In this document: in pieces, positions 28,501 to 37,675 of the stretch
How the letters are laid out: each line of letters begins with the position of its first letter
How positions within the stretch are numbered: the first letter of the stretch is position 1
Origin: Lentisphaerota bacterium
GTDB lineage: Bacteria; Verrucomicrobiota; Lentisphaeria; Victivallales; Victivallaceae
Assembly (NCBI GenBank): GCA_015061615.1
Contig: SUWE01000008.1
Location: 1-64,000 of the forward strand
Direction of reading: 5' to 3'
Length of the DNA: 64,000 bases
Position numbers and translations under genes: made by a program
Notes under the pieces: generated by a model
Told to the model about the DNA's origin: nothing
Databases searched by the model: none
The model's input: only the letters and a program-made list of their open reading frames with translations

Positions 28501-29902
28501 GGAATACACCGTTACCAATATCGACAAGATCGCTCCGTCTGCTCCGTCGGCATTTGCCGACGTTACAACTTTGACGAACAATCCGGTCACGGTCAGTGCT
28601 GCATTCAGCAATGATTCTGATCGTAAACAGTATTCATTTGATGGTTACACCTGGAGTTCGTATACTTCCGGCATTGTTATGGCAAATAACGGAACCGTCT
28701 ATTTCCGCGCTGTTGATGATGCAGGAAATATTTCTGATACAACAGAATATGTTGTGGAAAATATCGACCGTATCGCCCCCGCAAAACCGACGGCGTATGC
28801 CGACATTACCGGCGATACCACCGGAGCAGTGACCGTTTCCGCCATATTCAGCAACGATTCTGTAATTACGGAATTTTCACTGGATAACAAAACTTGGCAA
28901 ACCTATACCGATGGCGTGGTTATGGAAAGTAACGGCACGATTTATTTCAGAGGGATTGATGCCGCTGGAAACGTTTCTCAGACCGCCGTTTATGAAGTGA
29001 ACAACATTATTGCCGCCCCGGACACCATTGATGATGACCTTGACGGAAACGGCAAGGCTGATGTTATTCTCGTTCACACTAAGCAGGGATATTCTGGCGC
29101 ATGGTTGACTACTGGCGACAAGAGTGTAATCAAATGGGGCAGCCTTTCCGATGTTAAAGCGGGAACGGAAATCCTCGGAACCGGAACTCTGTATGGAAGT
29201 GGAAATGACGGTCAGGACATCTTCTTTGCCGACAGCAAATCCGTCGGAGCATGGAATGTTGTCGAAGGAAAAGTTACCGGGTATAAGTCAATCATGAGTG
29301 TGAACTCCACCACCAACGTCCTCGGACTCGGTGACTTTAACGGTGACGGCGCAACGGATATCCTCCTGCGCTCTACTAATGGCGATTTGGGATACTACAA
29401 CACTGACGGAACCGGATTCACTTATCTCAAAGGATTGGGTAAGGAGTGGACAGTTGCGGCAATCGGCGACCTCAACGGTGACGGATTGGATGATGTCGTC
29501 CTCCGTCACGATGCCGGATTTGCCGGAACATTCCTCACTCAGAAAAATGGAACTGTCAAATGGGCGAACCTTGATACCCTTGCAAAAGATATGACCATTG
29601 TCGGAACGGGAGACTTCAACGGCGACGGTGTGGATGATGTTCTCTTGCAGAATAAATCCAACGGCTGGGTCGGAGCATGGCTTGTTGAAGACGGCAGAGT
29701 TGACTCCTTCATCGGTCTATGCAACAACAAAAACACCATTGAACAGATCGCCGACTTCAACGGTGACGGCATCGACGACCTCCGCATCCGTGCCGGAGCA
29801 GATATCGGAGTATTGTATGTCAACGGAGCCGACGACACCACATGGCAGTACTTCAAGAGTGTCGGAACTGAGTGGGATACCTCCTTTTCCGCCCTCGCGT
29901 AA
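25583..29902 (+). CDS. Giant AIDA-type passenger-repeat protein with Ig-like modules and a C-terminal FG-GAP/VCBS-like module
   Basis: Long array of MYISSGGTANSTTVNSGG units (18-19 aa), Ig-like modules (APTLEISGNAEVATNQDVVLTATASDG... and APTKPEVFAS...), then DFNGDGxxDxxL repeats ending WDTSFSALA. The ORF track start (25154) is upstream of the likely ATG at 25583. Confidence 0.88.
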   Translation: MAYYIYDGIISSGITLSSWWDPMWISSGGTANNTTVYSEGSMYICSGGTANKTTVNSGGIMDISSGGTANSTTVNDGGKMYINSGGTATNVIWTPCEGFVSAAAGAYVTYASEYSGVYFGYNGQLRSHAQSMDNKVVSGSMYVMSGGVANSTTVNSGGAMYISSGGTANSTTVSWGFMDIYSGGVANNTVNDGDMYIYSGGVANNTVNDDGYMLIFSGGTANSTTVNSGGSMYISSGGTATNVSWTPCIGSVYAADGAYVTYASTYSSVYFGSGNRLLSHTQTMSDKYVTGYYCSMYVMSGGTANSTTVNSDGKMYISSGGTANSTTVYWGSMFIYSGGTANSTTVSSGRMYISSGGTANSTTVYWGSMFIYSGGTANSTTVNDGGNMYISYGGTANSTTVNDGGYIYISSGGSATNLTLSAGGRLGGISFAEDRYFANISNGSAIVADNVYIIGLGMNIISGGTANNITVNSGGNMYISSGGTANNTTVNSRGYMYISSGGTANSTTINDGYMNIFSGGTANSTTVRGYMYISSGGTANSTTINDGYMNISSGGVHRGSLQIESGATVSAHKGAKIDFNVADRKTEDGYLINDLSLIQGAPTYTITVSAEQEFGTYKLAQGADNFTRTLTIGEGTSNYGSITVNGEDFVYNDTVYSLDQLDGNLTLTIAKDITPPTLTINGNATALTNKDVVLKISANENCTILYNINNGEWQTYSDGITVTANGTVNIKATDEAGNVTEKSVVVDMIDKVAPTLEISGNAEVATNQDVVLTATASDGIVEYWDGAEWIEGNSITATENGTYQFRVTDEAGNVTEKSVVVDQIDKIAPTLEISGNAEVATNQDVILTATASDGTVEYFANGKWNSGNSLTVAENGTYQFRVTDAAGNVTEKSVVVDQIDKVAPTKPEVFASTTAPTNKNVTVSAEFSLDSIKQQFSYDNQTWYDYESGIVLSRNGVIYFRGIDAVGNVSEVAEYTVTNIDKIAPSAPSAFADVTTLTNNPVTVSAAFSNDSDRKQYSFDGYTWSSYTSGIVMANNGTVYFRAVDDAGNISDTTEYVVENIDRIAPAKPTAYADITGDTTGAVTVSAIFSNDSVITEFSLDNKTWQTYTDGVVMESNGTIYFRGIDAAGNVSQTAVYEVNNIIAAPDTIDDDLDGNGKADVILVHTKQGYSGAWLTTGDKSVIKWGSLSDVKAGTEILGTGTLYGSGNDGQDIFFADSKSVGAWNVVEGKVTGYKSIMSVNSTTNVLGLGDFNGDGATDILLRSTNGDLGYYNTDGTGFTYLKGLGKEWTVAAIGDLNGDGLDDVVLRHDAGFAGTFLTQKNGTVKWANLDTLAKDMTIVGTGDFNGDGVDDVLLQNKSNGWVGAWLVEDGRVDSFIGLCNNKNTIEQIADFNGDGIDDLRIRAGADIGVLYVNGADDTTWQYFKSVGTEWDTSFSALA
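25650..27245 (+). repeat. Coding 54-57-bp repeat array (AIDA-type passenger repeats)
   Basis: Recurring tcctccggcggaacggcaaacagcaccaccgttaat...atgtacatc units in frame. Confidence 0.92.
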
Positions 29903-29912
29903 AAACAGCCCA

Positions 29913-29952
29913 AACAAAAACGGCACTGACAAAAATCAGTGCCGTTTTTGTT
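29913..29952. terminator. Bidirectional-looking intrinsic terminator
   Basis: AACAAAAACGGCACTGA-CAAAAA-TCAGTGCCGTTTTTGTT, between convergent genes. Confidence 0.9.
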
Positions 29953-29968
29953 GTTTTCAGTGAATTTT

Positions 29969-30886
29969 TCAGCGGGAAAGAAGCTCCTGCCGGTATTCCA
30001 TGTAACGGTCATAAAGTCCGTGTGCCGATTGGTACATGGAGTTGGGACTCATGAAGTGAGAAAACTCAAAGGTGATCGCCTTGTCGACACCGGCTTTGCC
30101 GGCAGCTTCAAGTTTCAGGCGCATTTTTTCCCATTTGATCGGCGGGAAGCGCCACGGCATATCACGGTCGAAGGTTTCACAGTTCGTCCAGCTTGTCATT
30201 CCGTAACGGCTGGCAAGTTGATGGTTGAGCGCCAGATAATCGGGCAATTCCTCATAAGTACACTGACCATCCTGAAATGCAACGATATCGACCGCACCTT
30301 TGATTTCGGAAAGAATAATATCCCAGTCATGCTCATGCTCAATTATAGTCACAGGTTTTTCAGGACAAACCTTTACACCGCAAATATAGGGAGAAATCAT
30401 CGTCGGCAGATTTCCGGAAAGATCTTTGACAAAATTCCCCAAATCGCGGTACAAATTGGTCATACCGATGCTGTTGCGGGAAATCTCACAGTTGAGATAC
30501 CAGCCTTTGAAACTCTTGTGGTGTCCGTAGTTTTTCCAAACTTCTTCTGCTACGAATTTAGAAATATCCAACTCTTTTTCGCACTCTTTGCGATGCCAGT
30601 ATTTGCCGGAGTCGTACAATCCGAAATAAAAAGCCATATCGTACTTATCCGCAAGAGTCAGGAACAGCTCAACCAAATCCAGCGGCGGACAATAGCACTG
30701 TTCATTTTCCATCAAATATTTGGAAGGAAATGTAATAAAACGCTTGTGACCGCAGCGGATAAGAATAACAGTGTCGATTCCGGCTGCTTTCATCGCTGCG
30801 AAATCGCGATCCCACTCTTTTTCTCCCCAGTTCTGGTGCGGAATATCGTGGCTTATTTCATCCAAAAAAGTTCCTGTTACCAACAT
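29969..30886 (-). CDS. DUF4434-like putative glycoside hydrolase (TIM-barrel)
   Basis: TGTFLDEISHDIPHQNWGEKEWDRDFAAMKAAGIDTVILIR...GWYLNCEI...VDIVAFQDGQCTYEELPDYLA; family assignment by recall. Confidence 0.65.
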   Translation of the reverse strand: MLVTGTFLDEISHDIPHQNWGEKEWDRDFAAMKAAGIDTVILIRCGHKRFITFPSKYLMENEQCYCPPLDLVELFLTLADKYDMAFYFGLYDSGKYWHRKECEKELDISKFVAEEVWKNYGHHKSFKGWYLNCEISRNSIGMTNLYRDLGNFVKDLSGNLPTMISPYICGVKVCPEKPVTIIEHEHDWDIILSEIKGAVDIVAFQDGQCTYEELPDYLALNHQLASRYGMTSWTNCETFDRDMPWRFPPIKWEKMRLKLEAAGKAGVDKAITFEFSHFMSPNSMYQSAHGLYDRYMEYRQELLSR

Positions 30887-31020
30887 TTTCTCAATAAACT
30901 CCTTTCTATTTTTATTTTCAGCTGATTACTGAAAATGTTGTCCGGTTGCACCGTTTTTCATTCTGAGTATGTCTGTGCCATTGAATACGGTTCAATCAAT
31001 GCTCAACAGTCATCACTCTC

Positions 31021-34000
31021 TCACAACAATTTACCTTTCACGGCAGTAAATTTCATTGCCGGAACTTTTATCTTCAACGGAACAGAATTTTTACCGAAAT
31101 CAACTTTTTTATTGAATTCGATCACACAATCAGCACTGTTTTTACCGATATTATACGCTATTACCAGAATTTCGCCCTTATCATTGATCCTGACTTCAGC
31201 AGGAGTACCTTTTACAATAACATCATTTTTCATACTTTTCCATCCGGGATTGAAAAATTCTTCGTTATTTGCGACAAAAGAGGTTATTCCGGCAATGGCA
31301 TTCATTGATCTGCCATCCATTGTTCCGTGAACAAAAAGCAATGCTCCGCCAGTGGCATCAAGCATGACCTGCATCAATCGAGCCTCAGATACAACACCCG
31401 GAACATCTCTTGATCCCGGACGCCACGGTTCAAGGATCAATCCAAAAATCATCGGTTTTCCGCGAACAGCGTTCAGCGTATCTGCGATCTCTTTGAGCGG
31501 ACGACCATATCCTGCTCCGCCGAAATCCATCGCATCATGTATCTTATTCCAATCAATAGAATAAGTGATTTTCGTATCTTCACACTGGTATCCGCTGTAA
31601 ACGTTGAAAGACACATGCGGCAAATTACGTTTGACAGCCTGATATATGAAACGGGTCATCCCGGCGACCTGCGAAGTCATAAATTCAGTCCATTCACGCC
31701 GGTATTTCAGACGTATATCCTCAAGAGACGGAGTCTCTTTCAAACCACTGGATTGGACAAAACTTTTCAAGCAGTTTTTACATACACAGGCGGCATAAGG
31801 GCTGAATATACCAAATTCATAATCCAGATTGATGATATCCGGAGAACTTCTGCGTTTATACCACTGCGGAAGTTTCTGATCGAACCACTTGCGGAATTCC
31901 GGATTGTTCGCAATCTGCTGCGGACACATCACGGTTCCGCCGGTATAATCTTTACCGCCGAAAGGAACGAGTTTTGTTTCCGGATAGATTTTTACAAATT
32001 CATCCAGATTAAAGTTCCAGCTTTCAAAAGTGAATAACTGAAAATTTTTCACTCCGGCGCTGTTTTTTGCCAGCATTTCCGTAACACCGGCAAAGGCAAA
32101 TTCTTCAGCAATCAGCTCTTTGAGAGCCGGATCATCCATTGAGTCAAGCCATGAAGTCCACATTTGCATGTGCTGTTTTGCCATCTTTTTACCACGGACA
32201 GTTTCCAACACACTGAGATTGATCTGATTGGGGATTTCAATAAAATTACCATCGTTACTGGCACAATGGAAATAGATTTTGAATTTTTTGCCCGCGGCAT
32301 TTTCAGGAGCCCGGATAAATGCTGCCACATAAGTATGGCTCTGCGGTTTGCTGACATAAGAAATTTTGTTTTTGAAATTGATCCGGTAACGGTTGTATTT
32401 TTCACCGTCGATCACAATTTTCTGAGCTTTTCCGACTGTCAGCGGATGAAGTTTATAATAGCCGCACGCACCTTCAAAAGTAAAGTTTTCAGGCAAATCA
32501 AAGCAAATGGAGTAATCCACGTTTTTCACCCCTTGCGGAACGAAGGGATAGAACAATATCTGCTGTACTCTGCCGGCAGCAACGGATAATCCGGGAGCAG
32601 CTGTCCAATCCGGCCACACCTGAGAAATATCACATAAAAGATTTTTCGTGAACATGCCGGTCTGATTTTTCTGCCATGAGCTATCAATTTTATATTCAAA
32701 ATTTCCGATTTTGAAAGATGCTGCGGCATCATCAGTAACGATTTTGTTATTACCGCTGGCAAGCAAGTATTGATTTTTGGCGATTCCGTCATTGATCAAT
32801 ACACTTTTACCGGAAGCAGCTTTGATCTGCATGTTTTTGGCGCTGGCACTGCCGGTAAACAGCGGCAGACGCAAAATTTCTTCCAAAGTAAAAGGATTGC
32901 GGATGGAAGCAAAATAGTTGAATTTCCCCTGGGTATTTATCTGAAACTTGCCCTGCATATCAAGATAATTTGCTGTTTTTCCTTTGGCAGTCACAAAAGA
33001 ATTGATCAATGCAGGAGATTCTGAAATAAATTTCAGCTGATTTTCCCCGGAGTGAAAATTGATTTTACCGTCAATATTTCCGGGGAACGGAGCGGAAGCA
33101 AAAGCAAGTTCGCCGAATTTTGCCACATTGTGAAATCCGTAGCCTGAAAAGGAACTTTTTTCCTGACGGCTCTGCTCATAACGGGCAATCATAACTTTGA
33201 AACGTTCTCCGGGAGCCGGTTTCCCGCCGATAACTGAAAACGGAAGTGCCGCTTCAACAAAAAACTTCCCCTGGTCGATCTTTCCGCCGGCTTTAACACC
33301 GGAATCAAACATTTTACGGCTTCCCCAGAGATCGGGCGGAATTTCCGTCATGGCAGTAACAATACCGGAAGCATTGATACAAAATTCATAAACTTTATTT
33401 TCTTTTTCCCGCTTGATCATCAATGATATAATATCATCTCTGTAACAATTTGTAATATCCGGCTGTTTCAGATTATTGCGGAATTCATGCAGACGCTGTT
33501 CCCATTTGTTGAGAGCTGACTCAAATGCGGTTGCGCCAAAATAAAGATTGTTTTCATCATAAAGAAATTTGACTTGAGTCTGCTCCGTTGCAGGTCTGCC
33601 GTCAGGAAGACGGAAGACAGAGGCGGCGAAAGCACTGTTCCAGCTTTTTTCATTCAAATCACCATCGGCGGCAATTAAACCATCTGCCGGGAATGCGGAA
33701 ACCAGACTCAAAGGTGCCGATACCGCAGTTTTTTCATCAGGACGGTAGTTTTCATCAGTGGTCAATACAATCAGTGAAATATCGCCATTGACTTTGGAAG
33801 CACCATCCAGACCTAAAGTAATGCACGGCATTGCCGACAGCGCATTGGCAACACGCATTTTGACCCAGCTGAATTCTCCTTCAGGCATAGCAACAGAGGT
33901 CAAAGGTTGTGTTGAATTTCTCCAGACCAGATTGAGTTTGCCGCCGGGAGCTTTGCGTACTTTCACCCACAAAATCAGTGGTTTGGAAGTCAACGGAACA

Positions 34001-34569
34001 GGAATACCTGACACCGGCAAATACCAGAGCTGACCACGGCGGAAATTACCATCTTTTTTGCTGTAAGCATTGAGTCCGTTGATTCCCGGATAATCAACTG
34101 CGGCAAAAACAGTTGGTGCAACATCGGAATCCTTTGATTCAGGATAACCGATTTTTTCAACCCGGAAACTTTTGACTGTAAAAGCAGCATTTTTTCCGGC
34201 TTTGGTAAAAAGGCAGATTCCCGTACCTCTGCCATTAGTAAAAAACTGCATGTCAATCTGAAATTTTCCACCGCCGCCGGGACGGAGTTCTTTCCCGTAA
34301 CCGGGCTTCAAAAAAGAAAATACTGCAAATTGCAGAGGTACAGAGGTTTCAACCTCTGCAACGACCCGGTACTGACCGGGAGTGTTTACCGGAATCGTAC
34401 GGTAAACACCATGTCTGACCTGCAATCCCTGCCCTTCAACAAAATTGACACTGCCGCCGCTGTAAGGTGTGAAAAACTTCTTTTCTTTGGCAAAATCAGC
34501 CCGGTACACTTCTCCTGCACCGAGCAGAATTGCAAAAAACAGAATCAATGTATTAAAAAGTAATTTCAT
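31021..34569 (-). CDS. Large secreted carbohydrate-active protein (CBM9-like domain and TIM-barrel hydrolase-like C-terminal half)
   Basis: Signal peptide MKLLFNTLILFFAILLGAGEVYRA; DGDLNEKSWNSAFAASVFRL...QVKFLYDENNLYFGATAFES (CBM9-like); DIINLDYEFGIFSPYAACVCKNCLKSF...YGRPLKEIADTLNAVRGKPMIFGLILEPW. Confidence 0.65.
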   Translation of the reverse strand: MKLLFNTLILFFAILLGAGEVYRADFAKEKKFFTPYSGGSVNFVEGQGLQVRHGVYRTIPVNTPGQYRVVAEVETSVPLQFAVFSFLKPGYGKELRPGGGGKFQIDMQFFTNGRGTGICLFTKAGKNAAFTVKSFRVEKIGYPESKDSDVAPTVFAAVDYPGINGLNAYSKKDGNFRRGQLWYLPVSGIPVPLTSKPLILWVKVRKAPGGKLNLVWRNSTQPLTSVAMPEGEFSWVKMRVANALSAMPCITLGLDGASKVNGDISLIVLTTDENYRPDEKTAVSAPLSLVSAFPADGLIAADGDLNEKSWNSAFAASVFRLPDGRPATEQTQVKFLYDENNLYFGATAFESALNKWEQRLHEFRNNLKQPDITNCYRDDIISLMIKREKENKVYEFCINASGIVTAMTEIPPDLWGSRKMFDSGVKAGGKIDQGKFFVEAALPFSVIGGKPAPGERFKVMIARYEQSRQEKSSFSGYGFHNVAKFGELAFASAPFPGNIDGKINFHSGENQLKFISESPALINSFVTAKGKTANYLDMQGKFQINTQGKFNYFASIRNPFTLEEILRLPLFTGSASAKNMQIKAASGKSVLINDGIAKNQYLLASGNNKIVTDDAAASFKIGNFEYKIDSSWQKNQTGMFTKNLLCDISQVWPDWTAAPGLSVAAGRVQQILFYPFVPQGVKNVDYSICFDLPENFTFEGACGYYKLHPLTVGKAQKIVIDGEKYNRYRINFKNKISYVSKPQSHTYVAAFIRAPENAAGKKFKIYFHCASNDGNFIEIPNQINLSVLETVRGKKMAKQHMQMWTSWLDSMDDPALKELIAEEFAFAGVTEMLAKNSAGVKNFQLFTFESWNFNLDEFVKIYPETKLVPFGGKDYTGGTVMCPQQIANNPEFRKWFDQKLPQWYKRRSSPDIINLDYEFGIFSPYAACVCKNCLKSFVQSSGLKETPSLEDIRLKYRREWTEFMTSQVAGMTRFIYQAVKRNLPHVSFNVYSGYQCEDTKITYSIDWNKIHDAMDFGGAGYGRPLKEIADTLNAVRGKPMIFGLILEPWRPGSRDVPGVVSEARLMQVMLDATGGALLFVHGTMDGRSMNAIAGITSFVANNEEFFNPGWKSMKNDVIVKGTPAEVRINDKGEILVIAYNIGKNSADCVIEFNKKVDFGKNSVPLKIKVPAMKFTAVKGKLL

Positions 34570-34592
34570 AATAATTTTCCGATTCTACGACC

Positions 34593-35364
34593 TCAATTAC
34601 CACATGCAGAGTTACATTTGATCCAGGTTCCCAGATAGTCAAATACCGGATTCCAATCACAGCGCAGGGAAAACTGCGTTTCAGACAAAGCTCCGGCATG
34701 ACCATCCATGAAAGTGGCATTGATATAGCGGCCGCCGCCGTGACGGAAATGGGCAAGATAACTCCATTTATTCGGCTTATCTTTCGGCGCATACAATTTC
34801 CACTCATTCACATGTATCGACATCTCAGTTGCCACTCCGTAAGTTTCGATATTATACTGCTGGGAAGTGGTATCCAAAAAAGTGGCAAAACGGCTGAATT
34901 TATTATTAAAAATCTTATCAGTTGACTTTATCAGTCTGGTACGGTCAGAACTGTCAAGTCCGAATACTCTTCCGGGCATACCATAATTTATGTTATGCGT
35001 ATCAAATTTCCAGTAACCGTGAGCATCACAACGGGTAACCTCTTCAGAGATGTAAGAGGCTTTCTTAAACGGGATATGCCAATAACCGACCTCACTGGTC
35101 GGCCCGGGACACCATCCATCCCAATCATTGAGATAGGAGTTGAATCCCAATCCCAACTGCTTGAGATTGTTGATACATGAAGCACTCATTCCCCGCTCCC
35201 TTGCCGAATTAAGAGCCGGCAGCAAAATCGCCGCCAGAATGGCGATAATTGCAATGACAACGAGGAGTTCAATAAGAGTAAAGCTGGTAAGCTTTACTCC
35301 ACCATGGTGGAGTAAAGCTGGTAAGCTTTACTCCACCATGGTGGAGGCATTTGTTTCTACTCAT
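34593..35364 (-). pseudogene. Prepilin-like (FTLIELL N-terminal methylation motif) protein, reading frame interrupted by a 34-bp tandem duplication in the leader
   Basis: Minus strand: AAGGAG, ATG (35364), [18 protein letters not shown] then frameshift; the [31 protein letters not shown] frame lies in the next frame. Removing one 34-bp copy restores one ORF. Confidence 0.8.
35276..35346. repeat. Tandem duplication of a 34-bp doubly palindromic unit
   Basis: [GAGTAAAGCTGGTAAGCTTTACTC CACCATGGTG] x2 followed by GAG. Confidence 0.97.
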
Positions 35365-35530
35365 AAAAATCATCTCCTTAATTTTTCTGCAAAATTCACC
35401 TGCGATGAAACAACACCTCGCTTTCACATCACCAGACTTGAAAGTTCCGGTAAATTTTGCAAAAATCCTGCCGGCAGCTTATCCTTTTTTCACCGGCAAA
35501 ATATTGTTTTATTTTTCAAAAATACCTATT

Positions 35531-36541
35531 TCATTTTTCTCCGGGATACTTCAGTATCGGCTTCAATTTTTCCGACTCGACGACATCCCCAGCCAACAGA
35601 CTGCGTAATTTTTTGATCGCCAACACACCAAGTTGATGAAACGGCTGAATGATTACCGGCAATCTGAAAGTATCTTCTGAATCCGGATATTTATCATAGC
35701 GGACTATATAAAAATCTTTTCCGTAAATCAGATTACGTTTCTGACACTCCAAGAGAACCGGCAAAGCAAACTTTGAACAAACACACAGAATCCCGATTGG
35801 AAATTCCGCTTCATCCAACATCTTGGCAATAACTTTTTCAGGAGATAAAACATTTTTCGCACGATAAACTTTCACAATTTTTCCAGGATCAAAACTTTCA
35901 CAGCTTTCAGAAAAAGTCTTTTCCCGCAAAGAATAAACACTGTCAACAGACTCCACACTCAATACTGCATAAAATGACAATTTCTTTTCTGCGAGATATC
36001 TGCCTGCCATCCAGCCGCCGCACTCATCATCCATCGCCAGAGTGACACTTTTTTTCATCGGCCAATTCAAAGTATTCAGCGCAATGACTTTTCCGCCATT
36101 GATCAGATATTCATCCAATTTGCAAAGAGTTTTCTCGAACCCTTTATCCCAATAAGGCACATAACTGATGATCCCGGTATGCTGAAACGAGGTCATTGAG
36201 TCAATGAACGCACTGTAAGAATCAGCGGTCATACCGAAATAAAAACTCAATGGGATATTATACAAAGCTGAGCCCTCGGTCAGACCATGGATCAATTCAA
36301 GCAACAGTAAATCATCCCATGACGGCAGAAAAACACCGACTATCGGCTTTTGCTTTTTACGCAGACTGACCGCCTGCACATTAGGGAAATATCCCATCTC
36401 TTTTGCAACCTGCCGTATATATTCCCTGCGTTCTTCGGAAACCCGCAAATAACGGCGGTTGTTCAATACCGCCGATATCACGGTCGGATGGATCCCTGTC
36501 CGCGCTGCGACATCTTTTAATGTTATTCCCATAACGATCAC
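35531..36541 (-). CDS. LacI-family transcriptional regulator
   Basis: MGITLKDVAARTGIHPTVISAVLNNRRYLRVSEERREYIRQVAKEMGYFPN helix-turn-helix plus periplasmic-binding-like domain. Confidence 0.9.
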   Translation of the reverse strand: MIVMGITLKDVAARTGIHPTVISAVLNNRRYLRVSEERREYIRQVAKEMGYFPNVQAVSLRKKQKPIVGVFLPSWDDLLLLELIHGLTEGSALYNIPLSFYFGMTADSYSAFIDSMTSFQHTGIISYVPYWDKGFEKTLCKLDEYLINGGKVIALNTLNWPMKKSVTLAMDDECGGWMAGRYLAEKKLSFYAVLSVESVDSVYSLREKTFSESCESFDPGKIVKVYRAKNVLSPEKVIAKMLDEAEFPIGILCVCSKFALPVLLECQKRNLIYGKDFYIVRYDKYPDSEDTFRLPVIIQPFHQLGVLAIKKLRSLLAGDVVESEKLKPILKYPGEK

Positions 36542-36633
36542 GCTTAAATGGTTTTAATCACGACTGCATAGATAGTATAGTGCTTAAAATGCTTAAAAAT
36601 CAAGAGAACAAATAAAAAAATCTGCTTTTTTTT

Positions 36634-37671
36634 TCAATCATTCCCGACATTGATGACCTGAAGATCATCAAGAGTAAAACGCGGAGTTTCGGCAAAAGTA
36701 AAAAAACATTGATCAGCACCGGCAACTGTCTGCAAAAAAAGTTCCAGATTCCGGTCGTCCAATTCTCCGGTAACATCATCAGCCAATACCGCAACCGGGG
36801 CGGACGACTGCTTTCTCACAATCTGGAACTCGGCAAGTTTCAACAAAAGTGAAATCAGCCGCAACTGTCCGGTGGAACCGTATGTACGCAAAACCTTGCC
36901 GTTGAAAATCATATCAAATTCGTCAAGCTGCGGTCCGCAAAGCGTACACTGGCGGCGCAGTTCATTGTCTCTTTTGGCAACCAGCAGCTCCCGGTGCGCA
37001 ACCGGATTATCCGGAGTATCACTGCGGTACACTATTTTGAAGTCACCGCGATTTCCCAGCAGTTCGCACACTCTGCTTTCAATTTCCTCTCCGTAAAAAC
37101 GGCGTTTGGCAGCAATGAAAGGAGCCTGTTCAGCAAGTTCCTCCTCAAATGCTTCTGCCGTCGCCGGGGCAAACTTCAATGCACGGTTGCGTTGATTCAA
37201 CGCCCGGTTATACCGTGAAAGACGCAAAAGATATTCCGGTTCCGTCTCTGAAATAAGTATATCAAAAAATCTCCGGCGGCAGCCGGAAGTTCCGGCGGTG
37301 ATCTCCCGGTCTTCCGGAGCAAAAATCACACAGTGAAACTCTCTTATGAAATCACTGCTGCGCCGTACAGCTTCATTATTGATAAAAAGTTTGCGTTTAC
37401 CGGAAAGGGTTTCTGAAACAAGAAGTTTTTCAGGTGCATACTTCCCCTTCAATTCCGTACATATTGTAAACTCCCGCGCACCGATACGGATCATTTCCCG
37501 CGGCGGAGCCCCCCGGAAAGAACGGAGCAGACTGGTAAAGCCGATACTTTCCAGCAAATTGCTTTTTCCTGAACCGTTCGGTCCCTGAAAAATTATGTTC
37601 CGGGAATCAAAAACCAATTTCCGCGACACAAAGTTGCGGAAATTGGTCAATTCAACAGATCGGATAAACAC
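36634..37671 (-). CDS. recF: DNA replication/repair protein RecF
   Basis: LTNFRNFVSRKLVFDSRNIIFQGPNGSGKSNLLESIGFTSLLRSFRG, YGSTGQLRLISLLLKLAEF, LADDVTGELDDRN. Confidence 0.93.
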   Translation of the reverse strand: MFIRSVELTNFRNFVSRKLVFDSRNIIFQGPNGSGKSNLLESIGFTSLLRSFRGAPPREMIRIGAREFTICTELKGKYAPEKLLVSETLSGKRKLFINNEAVRRSSDFIREFHCVIFAPEDREITAGTSGCRRRFFDILISETEPEYLLRLSRYNRALNQRNRALKFAPATAEAFEEELAEQAPFIAAKRRFYGEEIESRVCELLGNRGDFKIVYRSDTPDNPVAHRELLVAKRDNELRRQCTLCGPQLDEFDMIFNGKVLRTYGSTGQLRLISLLLKLAEFQIVRKQSSAPVAVLADDVTGELDDRNLELFLQTVAGADQCFFTFAETPRFTLDDLQVINVGND

Positions 37672-37675
37672 GGCG

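Noticed and set aside
29939-30925. 328-aa plus-strand ORF
   Set aside because: Antisense to the DUF4434-like gene, starts within a terminator, composition not protein-like.
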